A stretch of 64,000 nt of DNA from Aldrovandia affinis (Eukaryota > Chordata > Actinopteri > Notacanthiformes > Halosauridae). Below, in pieces: positions 55,701 to 64,000 of this stretch. The position numbers were made by a program, and so were the translations under genes. The stretch covers positions 2,780,549-2,844,548 of the forward strand of contig JAINUG010000131.1 in the NCBI GenBank assembly GCA_029706075.1. Direction: 5' to 3'. The notes under the pieces were generated by a model. It made no database searches and was not told the DNA's origin. It saw only the letters and a list, made by a program, of their open reading frames with translations. Position 1 is the stretch's first letter. Every line of letters begins with the position of its first letter.

Positions 55701-57553
55701 CAAAAATAAAGTATGGAAGGGACTCTCTATGCTGAACCTGTGAATGAACTCTAGGTGTCATGAATTAATGATCAAGAAAAATTCACGGAAAGTCAGACAC
55801 TTCTAGCAGAACAGTAAGCGTGCGGTAATTGCTGCAGTCATGACACTGAGAAGTTCTCTAGCGACAGCAAACTGGTCCAGCATCACGGTTCTTAGGAGGC
55901 GCTGAGTACAAACTAGTTTTCTTGTTGTGTTGCAGTGTTTTGGTGAAAGGCCAGTGAGCCTGTGCTGCCCTGTGCCTCTTATCTCCACGGTGGGGCACCT
56001 CGGGCTCAGAGATGGCCCCCGGGGTCAGTTCTTCCCTAGGCTGGCTATCAATAAAAACTGGGTGCTATCCCTGGAGGTCAGGAGCCACGATGACTCCCAG
56101 CTTGATGCGTGGCTCTGGTTTATGTACTTTGCTTTGTGCACAATTGGTGCACTTAATCTCCACATATTTACAATATATAGCGTATATTACAGTTCTGTCC
56201 TTTTTAAAATGTTTTTCATTTTTCTGTCCAATTTGGGAATCGGTTGTTGTTGCCTCTGGAGTCACCGCTATGACTGCACACCAGGAGCAGCTGAACCAGT
56301 CTTCAGTCAAGACCTTGATTAGTGGAATGAGGTGTTTCAGTGCTGGGCTAGAACAAAGGCCCACACCCACATATGGCCCTTCTCCAATACAATTGGACAC
56401 CCTGCTGTACAGTGAAACAGTTTGGCTTGTAGGCAGGTTTATAGGGGAGTGCACATGGGGCTGCTGCTCCTGGTTTGCAGGCATAGTGGTAACTCAAGGA
56501 GCAACAACGACCGATTCCCAAATTGGGCAGAAAAATAAGTTAAGAAGCAGAGAGGACGAGAGGAACACAGGAGCTGAGTATCTGGTGTGTCTGTAGGATC
56601 TGTGGAGCGGAGTACCTGGTGTGTGTGTGTAGAGGATCTGTGGAGCTGAGTACCTGGGGTGTGTAGAGGATCTGTGGAGCGGAGTACCTGGTGTGTGTGT
56701 GTAGAGGATCTGTGGAGCTGAGTACCTGGTGTGTGTGTAGAGGATCTGTGGAGCTGAGTACCTGGTGTGTGTAGAGGATCTGTGGAGCTGAGTACCTGGT
56801 GGGTCTATAGGATCTGTGGAGCTGAGTATCTGGTATGTCTGTAGAATCTGTGGAGTGGAGTATCTGGTGAGTCTAGGATCTGTGAAGCTGAGTATCTGGT
56901 GGGTCTATAGAATCTGGGATCACACTATGTTATGGTGCACTGGTCCTACCTCCGGGCAGCAGGACAGGAAGGGCTTGATGTAGATGTTGGAATCATGCAC
57001 TTTGAGGTCGTGGTCCCCAAGTCCTCGCGTGACCCCGATAGTGGCCATGACTCGAGCCTGTGGACATAAATCACCAGCATGTGTTATACACGGCAGTTCT
57101 CTTTTAAGTCTTCAAAATAATCCACAGGAGTGCCAGGATTTTTCTCCCAATTTAGTGACCAATTGTAACCTCTTCTCCTCTTCTAGTTCAATCCCCCCCC
57201 ATCTTCTTATATATGCCTTCGCTCTATCGGCTGCACTCATCCCCCCCTGTGGCCAATGACGTCCCGCGCTACCTGCCTAGCGAATGTCAGAGATACTGCC
57301 TGGCTGGCTCGCATGGGGCCAAGCGCCGGACAGAAACATTTCAGAAGAACCAGCGTGCCCTGTTCTCCTCCTTGTGGGGCTCGGCTGTCACTGACAGCGG
57401 CAGACGAGTGGCGCTCAGGGGGAAGCTGTGACTCAGCCCCGTGGCACAAGGCCAGGGGAGTAATTCTGTCAGTGCTCCGAGACTCTTACCTTCTTCCCTT
57501 CCCCATATATTAAAGGAAACTTCAGGTCTCCATCCTCGATGGTTTTATATGCC
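52643..57553 (-). CDS. ppm1h: PPM1H homolog, 3' portion (last four coding exons)
   Basis: PPM1H is a PP2C-type (PPM) metal-dependent Ser/Thr phosphatase; in mammals it dephosphorylates LRRK2-phosphorylated Rab GTPases at the Golgi. Four minus-strand exons join in phase (472 nt, 156 residues plus stop). They contain TIGVTRGLGDHD, VLGTDGLWDVLSNEE (the PP2C motif whose Asp-Gly helps hold the metal ions) and LGSGDDISVYIIPL (the C-terminal Asp-containing strand). Human PPM1H is about 514 residues, so the N-terminal 70% lies beyond the right end. The paralogues PPM1J and PPM1M are less likely because of the RYTMAAQDLVMRARGVLRDR terminus and the linkage to MON2 and let-7i. It is convergent with MON2. 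Confidence 0.95.
52791..53754. other. PPM1H last intron, nothing recognised
   Basis: No exon or repeat family recognised between the last two coding exons. Confidence 0.4.
53755..53906 (-). CDS. ppm1h: PPM1H exon (second from last)
   Basis: It encodes VKVYPLTQYEHGPDDVLVLG then TDGLWDVLSNEEVAEAVTGF and LANCDPDDLH plus two bases. Acceptor ccccaccag, donor AG|GTAGGA. It holds the PP2C DG-motif aspartate. Confidence 0.96.
53907..54892. other. PPM1H intron (3' part)
   Basis: Contains an ATTTCAATTCAGTC MITE fragment at about 53966-54015; 54040-54190 includes a piece resembling a LINE frame (gaggttgaataaaag...ggatccctgtgcaat, minus strand). Otherwise unassigned. Confidence 0.4.
54893..55050 (-). 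repeat. tRNA-derived SINE, minus strand
   Basis: On the minus strand, 55046-54983 is a well-kept tRNA-like head (gtggctcagttggtagagca ... ggttgtgggttcaatcccca), then gtaagtcgctttggataaaa and gcgtctgctaaatggcatat. The L2-type tail shows it is a SINE and not a tRNA gene. Confidence 0.88.
55236..55530 (+). repeat. Probable SINE
   Basis: The head gctgctgggtggctcatcct then gttaaggcactgttct, followed by ggtatcaaatccagtgccag, is tRNA-like. The rest (tgcagtctgcctttgccag and so on) is unassigned. Confidence 0.5.
55531..56216. other. PPM1H intron, nothing recognised
   Basis: No repeat family or exon recognised. Confidence 0.35.
56217..56537. repeat. ~320-bp inverted-repeat element
   Basis: tttttctgtccaatttggga then atcggttgttgttgcctctg (56217-56264) is mirrored by caacaacgaccgattcccaa then attgggcagaaaaa (56490-56537). 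The interior is not coding. Family not identified. Confidence 0.65.
56571..56918. repeat. Minisatellite, 10 units of ~32-38 bp
   Basis: Consensus gagctgagtacctggtgtgt then gtgtagaggatctgtg, ten units, more diverged toward the right. It is in the PPM1H intron just downstream (minus strand) of the exon at 56950-57057. The unit is the reverse complement of the start of the interspersed repeat at 178-470. Confidence 0.93.
56950..57057 (-). CDS. ppm1h: PPM1H exon (third from last)
   Basis: 36 codons, phase 0: ARVMATIGVTRGLGDHDLKV then HDSNIYIKPFLSCCPE. Its donor is GAG|GTAGGA. A 36-bp minisatellite starts about 30 bases into the following intron. Confidence 0.95.
57139..57300 (-). repeat. SINE fragment, CpG-rich family, copy E
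   Basis: Plus-strand atttttctcccaatttagtg then accaattgtaacctcttct matches the reverse complement of the family tail. Confidence 0.6.
57490..57553 (-). CDS. ppm1h: PPM1H exon (fourth from last)
   Basis: On the minus strand the acceptor is ctgtgcag and the donor AAG|GTAAGA. It encodes AYKTIEDGDLKFPLIYGEGK then K, after one base that completes the preceding codon. Confidence 0.93.
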
Positions 57554-58146
57554 CTGCACAGAGGAGAGAAGATTGTAATGCGTTTGTGTTTTATGCTTCT
57601 CACTGCACACATGGACAAATTAAATTTCAGGGAAAGAGACAGAGAGGGCTAGAGAGAGGAGAAATTACATTTCAGAGAGAGAGAGAGAGAGAGAGAGTGC
57701 AACAGAGTGAAAGCAAATAGCAGGAGTTGGAGACGGCCGGCTGAGACAGGGTTAGAAGAGAGAGAGGGAGAGAGAACAGCATTAATCACCAAGCACTGTG
57801 TGACAGAGAAACCTCAGAGCCAGCCCTCTCACAACCAAATATGCATTATTCCAATACTGTTGTATAATAGCATTAATAATGGCAGATGCAGTATTTTGGG
57901 GGAGTGCAGACCATTAAACAGATAGGTGTACTTGATCATTACATTTTTGTAATAATGACCTGGCAGCCAAGGGGCCCATTGAGTATTGTGTACAACAAAA
58001 TAAGTAAATAAATACATAAAAATGGCTCAGTAAATACAGTCAAGCGTACCCAGAGCATGTACCCAACAGTAAGTGAACAGGGAGGGAGGTACTAAGAGCG
58101 TCAGCAACAACAGTTACCGATGGGTTAAAAAAAATAGCCACATGTA
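57554..58146. other. PPM1H intron, nothing recognised
   Basis: Includes a GA microsatellite at 57676-57698. Confidence 0.5.
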
Positions 58147-59411
58147 CAGTTGAGGCCAAAGGTTTACATACCTAATTGACATTTCACAGGTTAAAGCAAT
58201 TAGGTGTATCTACTTTATTTCCATAATTTTGTAATTTCAAAAGAATAGCTAAGAGACAGATATATTTCTGCTTTTATTTGCTATGTCAGATTTTCAGTGG
58301 GTCAAAAGTTTACATGCACTTTGTTAGTATTTGGTGGCATTGCCTTTTAATTGTTTAACTTGAATCAAACACTTGGGGTAGAATTCCACAAGCTTCTCAA
58401 AATACTTTGCCGGAATTTTTGCCAATTCCTCCTAACAGAACTGGTGTAACTCAGTCAGGTCTGTGGGCCTCCTTGTTCGGACGTGCTTTTTCAGTTCAGT
58501 CCACACATTTTCTATGGGATTCAGGTCAGGGCTTTGTGATGGCCACTCCAATACTTTAACTCTGTTGTCTTTAAGCCATTTTTTAACAACTTTGGAGGTA
58601 TGCTTAGGATCATTGTCCTGCTGGAAAACCCAGTTGCGACCAAGTTTTAACTTTCTAGCTGATGTCTTGAGGTGTTGCTTCAGTATTTCTAGATAATCAT
58701 CCTTCCTCATGATGCCATCTATTTTCAGAAGTATACCAGTCCCTTTTCCAGCAAAACACCCCCACAACATGATGCTGCCACCCCCATGCTTCACAGTTGG
58801 GATGGTGTTCTTTGGATTAAAAGCCTCACCCTTTTTCCTCAGTACATAGCGCTGATCATTTGGCCAAACAGTTCAATTTGTTTAATCTGACCAGAGAACA
58901 CTCCTCCAAAAGGCTAGGTCTACATCCTGGTGATCACCTGCAAAACCTCTAACTAAGGAGGAACCGGACTTGTGGAGGTCCACAATTTATTTTCCGAGGT
59001 CTTGGCTGAGTTACTTGGATTTTCCCATGGTATCAAGGGCAAAAAGGCACTGGCTCTAAAAGGTAGGCCCTTAAATACAGCCACAGGTGCCAATTAACTC
59101 CCAATGAATTGGCCAATCAGAAACTTCTAAAAGGTCATTACATCAATTTCTGGAATCTTCCAGACTGTTTAAAGAGACAGTCAACTTGGTCTATGTAAAC
59201 TTTTGGCCCACTGGAATTCTGATATAGTGAATTAAAGCTTAAATAAATCGGTCTCTAATCGATTGTTTTAAAATGACCTCTGATGTGAACAAAGCAGAGG
59301 CCCTAATTGACTTGCCAAAATAAATGTATGGTAACATGAAATGTGTGGAGTTGTGAAAAAATGAGTTTGAATGTTTTTAGCCTAGGTGTATGTAAACTTT
59401 TGGCCTCAACT
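58147..59411 (-). mobile_element. Sleeping Beauty-like Tc1 element with IR/DR ends
   Basis: Outer ends cagttgaggccaaaggttta then catac (58147-) and gtatgtaaacttttggcctc then aact (to 59411). Inner repeats are cagtgggtcaaaagtttaca (58295-58320) and ctatgtaaacttttggccca then ctgg (59190-59214). This four-site inverted/direct repeat layout is typical of the Sleeping Beauty/Tc1 branch of fish. Confidence 0.9.
58432..59010 (-). pseudogene. Tc1 transposase pseudogene (DD34E)
   Basis: The minus-strand frame 58794-58432 reads MKHGGGSIMLWGCFAGKGTG through [20 protein letters not shown] (second Asp) to [20 protein letters not shown] (Glu, 34 residues after that Asp). Upstream, the first-Asp region (VLWSD then a stop, IELFGQ) is broken by stops and shifts, and most of the HTH region is deleted. 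Confidence 0.9.
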
Positions 59412-61109
59412 TTATTACTAGTCAATGCAAGTGTGCTTGTGTTTCCTTGTGTCCTGTGGGATGGGTGAACCCCTGCTCATCATGAATAATTCATTGAGGA
59501 CCAACAGACTGATGTTTATGGCAGTTTCAGGAAAGGAAAAATAAATAAATAAAAGTGAAATGTGATTTTTTTTTATTTTGTCTTTTCCAAGTGTTTAACA
59601 AGCATGTGCTATACTGTAAGCTTCTCTGATTAAGTATTCAAATCCTCCTGAACAGACACCAGGAACATTTACACAATGTGCAAAGGAGTGTGCAATGATA
59701 GGAACAAATTCAGCCACACTCCTACTACCCTCTCAGTTACTCAACACAAGGGGCCATATGTAAGTCACTGGAGATCAAATGACATTGTTAAAGTGCTTGA
59801 GCCAAGACATCTCACATTCAGTCTACCCCCCATGTTAGGAGACTATAAACTATATTAACTATAGGGAGCTTTCCCTGCAGTTAGCTGGGCCTCATTTGAA
59901 TGAGATTTGAATATTAAGCACTCAGCCTCCAGGAATTATCCCTTTCCAGAGACATTCATTTGCATGCCTGCAGCTGTAACGGGGTCACAGACCGAACTGT
60001 CATGGCCCTGCTGGGGGAAGCAAAGGAGACTCCACTCTGGCTTTATGGGAGAATCCCACAGCCATGGGGATTAATGCCAGCACTGCCACATGGAGGACAC
60101 AGGTAGTGATGTATAACCCCCAATCTGGCAACCAAAGTGTTGGAGGACACAGGTAGTGGTTTATAACCCCCAATCTGACAACCCAAAGTGTTGGGTAAAT
60201 TAGGTATCATGATAAAAAGAAAAAAAAATGGATGGAGATAATATAATATGGTACCAGTAAATCACTGATTTGAACCTATCATTGTTTAGTTATGAAGAGC
60301 AAAACCTTTTGATTGGTTCAAACAAGTCAGTGATTGACAGAAAATTGTACACAATGTATTCATTCTTTGTGTCATGATACCTCATTCACCTATCACTAGA
60401 GACAGGAATGACTCAAGGGGTTTCACAGCCAGGAAAAATGAGTGGTGGGACATTTCAAAACAAAAATGCATAGGAGTAATTGTTAGATACGGATTTTGAA
60501 AGAATGTATGTGGGAATAGTCTTGAAAATTTGTATGGGATCAATTGAGGAGAGGAGGGATTTTGAAGAATATTTTTTTGGGGGGATTACAGGCATCTGGC
60601 AATTCTGCTCCCGGCTGATCCATTGCATTGGGCTCTGTGAGAGAGATGGATCTCGCACGTGTGCAGCTGTGTCACACAGCCAACAGGAACATCAGCACCT
60701 TCTTGCGTCCCTAACCTGAAATGTATGTAAAAATCGCTTTGCCTGATGGGATTGCTGTGTCGTTTGTGTGGAGGGTTTGAGTGGATTGTTTGTTGCTGTC
60801 GTTGATACTATTGGGATTGTGTTTTGTATTGTTGCTTGGGGTTCGGCGTTTGTCATCAGAAAGTGTAATAGGATAAAAAGATTTGCTCTTAAGGCAAACG
60901 TTTGTCGCCGTTAGGGGACAGAGAGGGAATTTTCCATTTTTTCCCCATCTAGCTTTGGAAAGCTTGTTAAAAAGTTACCGATTTGACATTACTCCCAGCT
61001 GACGCAAGGTTTTTAGTGGTTTTTCGCCTTCTCAGGAGCAAATCCAAGAGCAGGGAAATACACTGTAGCTAACTAGCTTTTGTTTGCTGAAATTTAATTG
61101 TTTAAATCC
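59412..61109. other. PPM1H intron; includes a 51-bp two-copy tandem repeat
   Basis: ggaggacacaggtagtgatg then tataacccccaatctg occurs twice at 60091-60193. Otherwise nothing recognised. Confidence 0.5.
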
Positions 61110-62029
61110 AGAAAGACTTGGAGGCAGCAGGTACAACTGTGACAGAAAGGACAGTAGGCAATGCACTCCACCGCCATGGCCTCTGTGCACGCTCAGCCCG
61201 CAAGACTCCACTACTGAAAAAAAGACATGTTGAAGCTTGTTTAAAGTTTGCCAAACAACATTTGGACAAGCCAGTGAACTACTGGGAGCATGTACTCTGG
61301 TCAGATGAGACCAAAATTGAACTTTTTGGCTGTCACACAACACACCACGTTTGGAGGAGAAATGGCACTGCACATCACCCAAATAACACTATACCAACAG
61401 TGAAGTTTGGAGGTGGAAGTATCATGATGTGGGGCTGTTTCTCTTCTCATGGTACTGGCAGACTTCATATCATTGAAGGAACAATGAATGGAGCCATGTA
61501 CAGAGAGATTCTTGAGATGAACCTGCTGCCATCCACCAGGATGCTGAGGATGAGACGTGGGTGGACCTTCCAGCAGGACAACGATCCAAAGCATACAGCA
61601 AAGGAAACTCGCAATTGGTTTCAGAGAAAGAAAATCAACTTGTTGGAATGGCCCAGTCAATCACCTGACTTAAACCCAATTGAACATTTGTTCACAAGAG
61701 GAATCTACACAATCTGTGTAGAGGAATGGGCCAAAATCACACCTGAATACTGCGGGCGATTAGTTACTTCATATAGAAAGCGCCTTGAAGCTGTCATTAC
61801 AAACAAAGGCTTCTCCACTATGTATTGAATTAATTTCAGTTAGTGTGTTCAATACTTTTTTCCTATGTCATTCCACTTTATTACACATAACTTTATTTAC
61901 ATATGGACTTTAATGTTCAGATTTCTTGAGTTAATACCAAAGTCTGGTGCAAATTTAACTTTGGCCTCATTGGAAATAAATTTACTGGGAAAAATGTTGA
62001 TGTGTTCAATACTTATTTCCCCCATTGTA
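61110..62029 (+). mobile_element. Tc1-like element, 5'-truncated (right end GTTCAATACTTATTTCCCCC)
   Basis: The right terminus has the outer repeat gtgttcaatacttatttccc then cccattgta at 62002-62029 and an inner repeat gtgttcaatacttttttcct at 61845-61864, the same IR/DR layout as other fish Tc1 elements. No matching left end is visible before 61110. Confidence 0.85.
61118..61828 (+). pseudogene. Tc1 transposase, N-terminally truncated, one open frame
   Basis: 236 codons open. Second [23 protein letters not shown]. Catalytic core: [14 protein letters not shown] (first Asp), [33 protein letters not shown] (second Asp) and [10 protein letters not shown] (Glu exactly 34 residues later). After IEHL the usual WRELK...-type helix is replaced by a short FTRGIYT segment, an internal deletion that kept the frame. 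The first HTH is absent. All three catalytic acids remain, but the protein is incomplete. Confidence 0.9.
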
Positions 62030-62162
62030 TATATATAGATGACCGACACCGACAGTTATTTAAAACTGATTTGTGCTTTCTCTCTCTCTCTTTCTGGTGT
62101 GTGTCAAAACAGGGCTGTCAAACTACCGTGTCCTCAAATCTGGCATAAAATAATAAAACATA

Positions 62163-62415
62163 TGGGTCTGGCAGATAGCGTAGCGGCCTAATGCGCCCGT
62201 ATTTTGGCTGGTCCAGTACGAGTGTGAGCTGCTGTGCAGTGTATCACTGACGTGGTTTGAAACCCGTCTGTGCCAGACCGGCCCTGGCTGTTAGCCCCAA
62301 TCGGGGGCGGCATTGGGCGACATCATGGGGGAGGGTGAATTGAAATAAATAGAGGGAATACTTGGCAATCAAATTGGGAGAAAAAAATGGGAAACATTTT
62401 AAACAAAATGAAAAA
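62163..62415 (+). repeat. SINE, CpG-rich family, copy F
   Basis: Head gcagatagcgtagcggccta then atgcgcc; B-box-like ggtttgaaacccgtct; tail caatcaaattgggagaaaaa then aatgggaaacattt. Confidence 0.78.
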
Positions 62416-62426
62416 AAAAAAAAAAG

Positions 62427-62427
<1 letters not shown>

Positions 62428-62454
<27 letters not shown>
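62428..62454. repeat. (TA)n microsatellite
   Basis: About 13 TA units following the SINE poly-A. Confidence 0.9.
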
Positions 62455-62457
<3 letters not shown>

Positions 62458-62901
62458 ATGCGTTGTTGACAATAACATAAATGCATGTTTCTAATCGAAG
62501 GTGTACTGCCTATTTGTATTAAGCCGTAGCCATTCTAATATCAGGAATGTATGTTAATACAACGGAGCAATAAAATACGTTAGCAACAATATTTCGGTAG
62601 TGTCATTCAAGGCTTACTAGTCCCAGGCAATTGGTTTCAGATGGATAATCTCTCAAGTACCATATGTCTTCACACCAGGTGTACTGCCAGAATCAGCACT
62701 TTAGTTACAATGGGCCAGGAGTGAATATCGCTGCTCAGCACTGAAACAAGGACAGGCTCTGCTGAATGAGCCTTCCCTGTTCCCGTTTCACCTTCAATAC
62801 AAACAGAGATTTATGACACGAAGGAATCAAAGATACCCCTGCTATTTCAAAGGGCACCCCGCAGAGATGTTGAAGTTTTACTCTCGAAAGAGTCAGTAAC
62901 T

Positions 62902-62904
<3 letters not shown>
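62455..62904. other. PPM1H intron, nothing recognised
   Basis: No exon or repeat family recognised. Confidence 0.4.

Positions 62905-62985
<81 letters not shown>
62905..62985. repeat. (CA)n microsatellite
   Basis: About 40 uninterrupted CA units. Confidence 0.95.
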
Positions 62986-62988
<3 letters not shown>

Positions 62989-63639
62989 TTTGCAGTAGAT
63001 CTTTGTCTGCAAGCTTGAAACTAACTGGTGCTGACAGCATGACAGAAACAGATTAATCTCATTTTAATACCTGCTTCAGCGTTCACCTTCAGGTTCCAAT
63101 CTCCCATGCTGTTGTGAGAGGGGCAGATTTTTGTTGGAGGGAAGGCTGACAGTCCATCACATTTAATGGTCTTAAATTTACCATGCTTAAAGGTCTATTT
63201 ATGGCCTGGGTAGATGTGTCAGAAAGGGGGGAAGGAGTCTGACCTGAGAGCTCTTCATGACAGGACAGACTTTGTACACAGCCCTCAGTCTGAAAGCTAC
63301 GCGAGGAAACACTACCTCTGCATATTCACTGTGTGACAGTGTGACATTTTGTAAAAGGACGGATTTCACGTCTCCTCCTGACTGCTGAGAATTGAGTGAC
63401 AATAAGGTGCCAGTGGCATCACTGGGACAGCCAGATGAATGACACAGGTCAGAAGTGAGTCATTTCACCAGTCAAAAGTACTGCGTCTACAACAGAGAGG
63501 ATGGATGGGGAGTTGAGCACCTCAATACAATTTATACTTCTGATTTTGCAACACAAATTTCTTAAATTCTTCCAGGTAGACATTTTTCACACTTGTATAA
63601 ATCTAGAAATAGTCACAGAGAAGCACCTTTTGGTGAAAC
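62986..63639. other. PPM1H intron, nothing recognised
   Basis: Searched on the minus strand for the upstream PPM1H exon (expected ending like MLYRDFNMTGW); not found. Confidence 0.4.
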
Positions 63640-63815
63640 CAAGAGTATAGTGGTCAAGGAGCTGGGCTTGTAACATGCAGGTTGCAGGATCAATTCTCAG
63701 GTGGGGCAAGGCCATTGTACCCTTGAGAAAGGGAACTTGAATTGCTTCAGTAAATATCCAGCTGTATAACTGGACTCTATGTAAGAAATGCAAACTGTGT
63801 AATTCGCTCGGACTG
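63640..63815 (+). repeat. tRNA-derived SINE
   Basis: agagtatagtggtcaaggag then ctgggcttgtaacatgcag and ggttgcaggatcaattctca, followed by ggtggggcaaggccattgta. Same family as 1449-1678. Confidence 0.75.
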
Positions 63816-64000
63816 TGTTATGTATATGTTTGTAGCATGTTTATTGAAATACTAGCCGATCACACCGATTCAACGAATTCAACTAAGCAATGATCGTTAG
63901 GTAGTTAACTAGCTGTATTAGGTGCGCTGGTGGTGGAATTGAACAAACACATGGATTGTCTGGGGTCCCCAAGGAGAGGGTTGGGAGCCAGTGCACTGGT

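Noticed and set aside
56571..56918. CRISPR-like regular repeat array
   Set aside because: Units are contiguous with no unique spacers, and the context is a vertebrate intron; it is a minisatellite.
52643..57553. PPM1J or PPM1M as the identity of the phosphatase
   Set aside because: The LSNEEVAEAV...RARGVLRDRGWRI region and the linkage to MON2 and let-7i fit PPM1H better than the paralogues as I recall them.
62735..63040. 101-codon minus-strand frame with a Cys-Val run
   Set aside because: Driven by the (CA)n microsatellite; does not match the expected next PPM1H exon.

Overview
This window is vertebrate nuclear DNA, almost certainly from a ray-finned (teleost-type) fish. Its genes are split by GT-AG introns, it is rich in microsatellites, and it carries Tc1/mariner, L2-like LINE, hAT, piggyBac and tRNA-derived SINE copies of the kinds found in fish genomes. 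I cannot name the species. The layout MON2 > let-7i > < PPM1H matches the order I recall on human chromosome 12q14, so this is a conserved synteny block.

Positions 1-22980 (+): the 3' two-thirds of MON2, a Golgi/endosome trafficking scaffold. I can place 24 coding exons with in-phase junctions. They run from the LEMLDKV exon at 1148 to the stop codon at 22494-22496 and encode about 1240 residues; roughly the first 475 residues lie upstream of the window. One exon is an 18-nt microexon (16877-16894) encoding IQLFAP, and a possible 3-nt exon sits at 10729-10731. The introns hold a 1.6 kb Tc1 element, LINE pieces, a hAT remnant, several MITEs, SINEs and very long sense-strand CT/GT microsatellites.

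Positions 22980-37400: intergenic DNA built mostly of mobile elements. It holds a broken piggyBac transposase (- strand), a Tc1 element, a second Tc1 that is rearranged and carries a LINE 3' end, an L2-like LINE on each strand, and a large imperfect inverted repeat (32142-36295). A LINE inserted into one arm of that inverted repeat, and the other arm preserves the empty site.

Positions 37400-39200: a CpG-rich stretch ending in the let-7i microRNA hairpin (38929-39012). Both mature arms match the human sequence as I recall it. No protein-coding exon is visible here, so the CpG-rich DNA is best read as promoter and primary transcript of let-7i.

Positions 39200-64000: intergenic DNA with SINEs, then the last four coding exons of PPM1H (- strand, 57553 down to the stop at 52643), a PP2C-family Ser/Thr phosphatase. 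Its earlier exons lie beyond the right end. Its introns carry a 10-unit minisatellite next to a splice donor, a Sleeping Beauty-like Tc1 copy with IR/DR ends, and another Tc1 copy with a nearly intact catalytic domain. MON2 and PPM1H are convergent, with let-7i between their 3' ends. I found no bacterial-type operon, CRISPR array or defence system.
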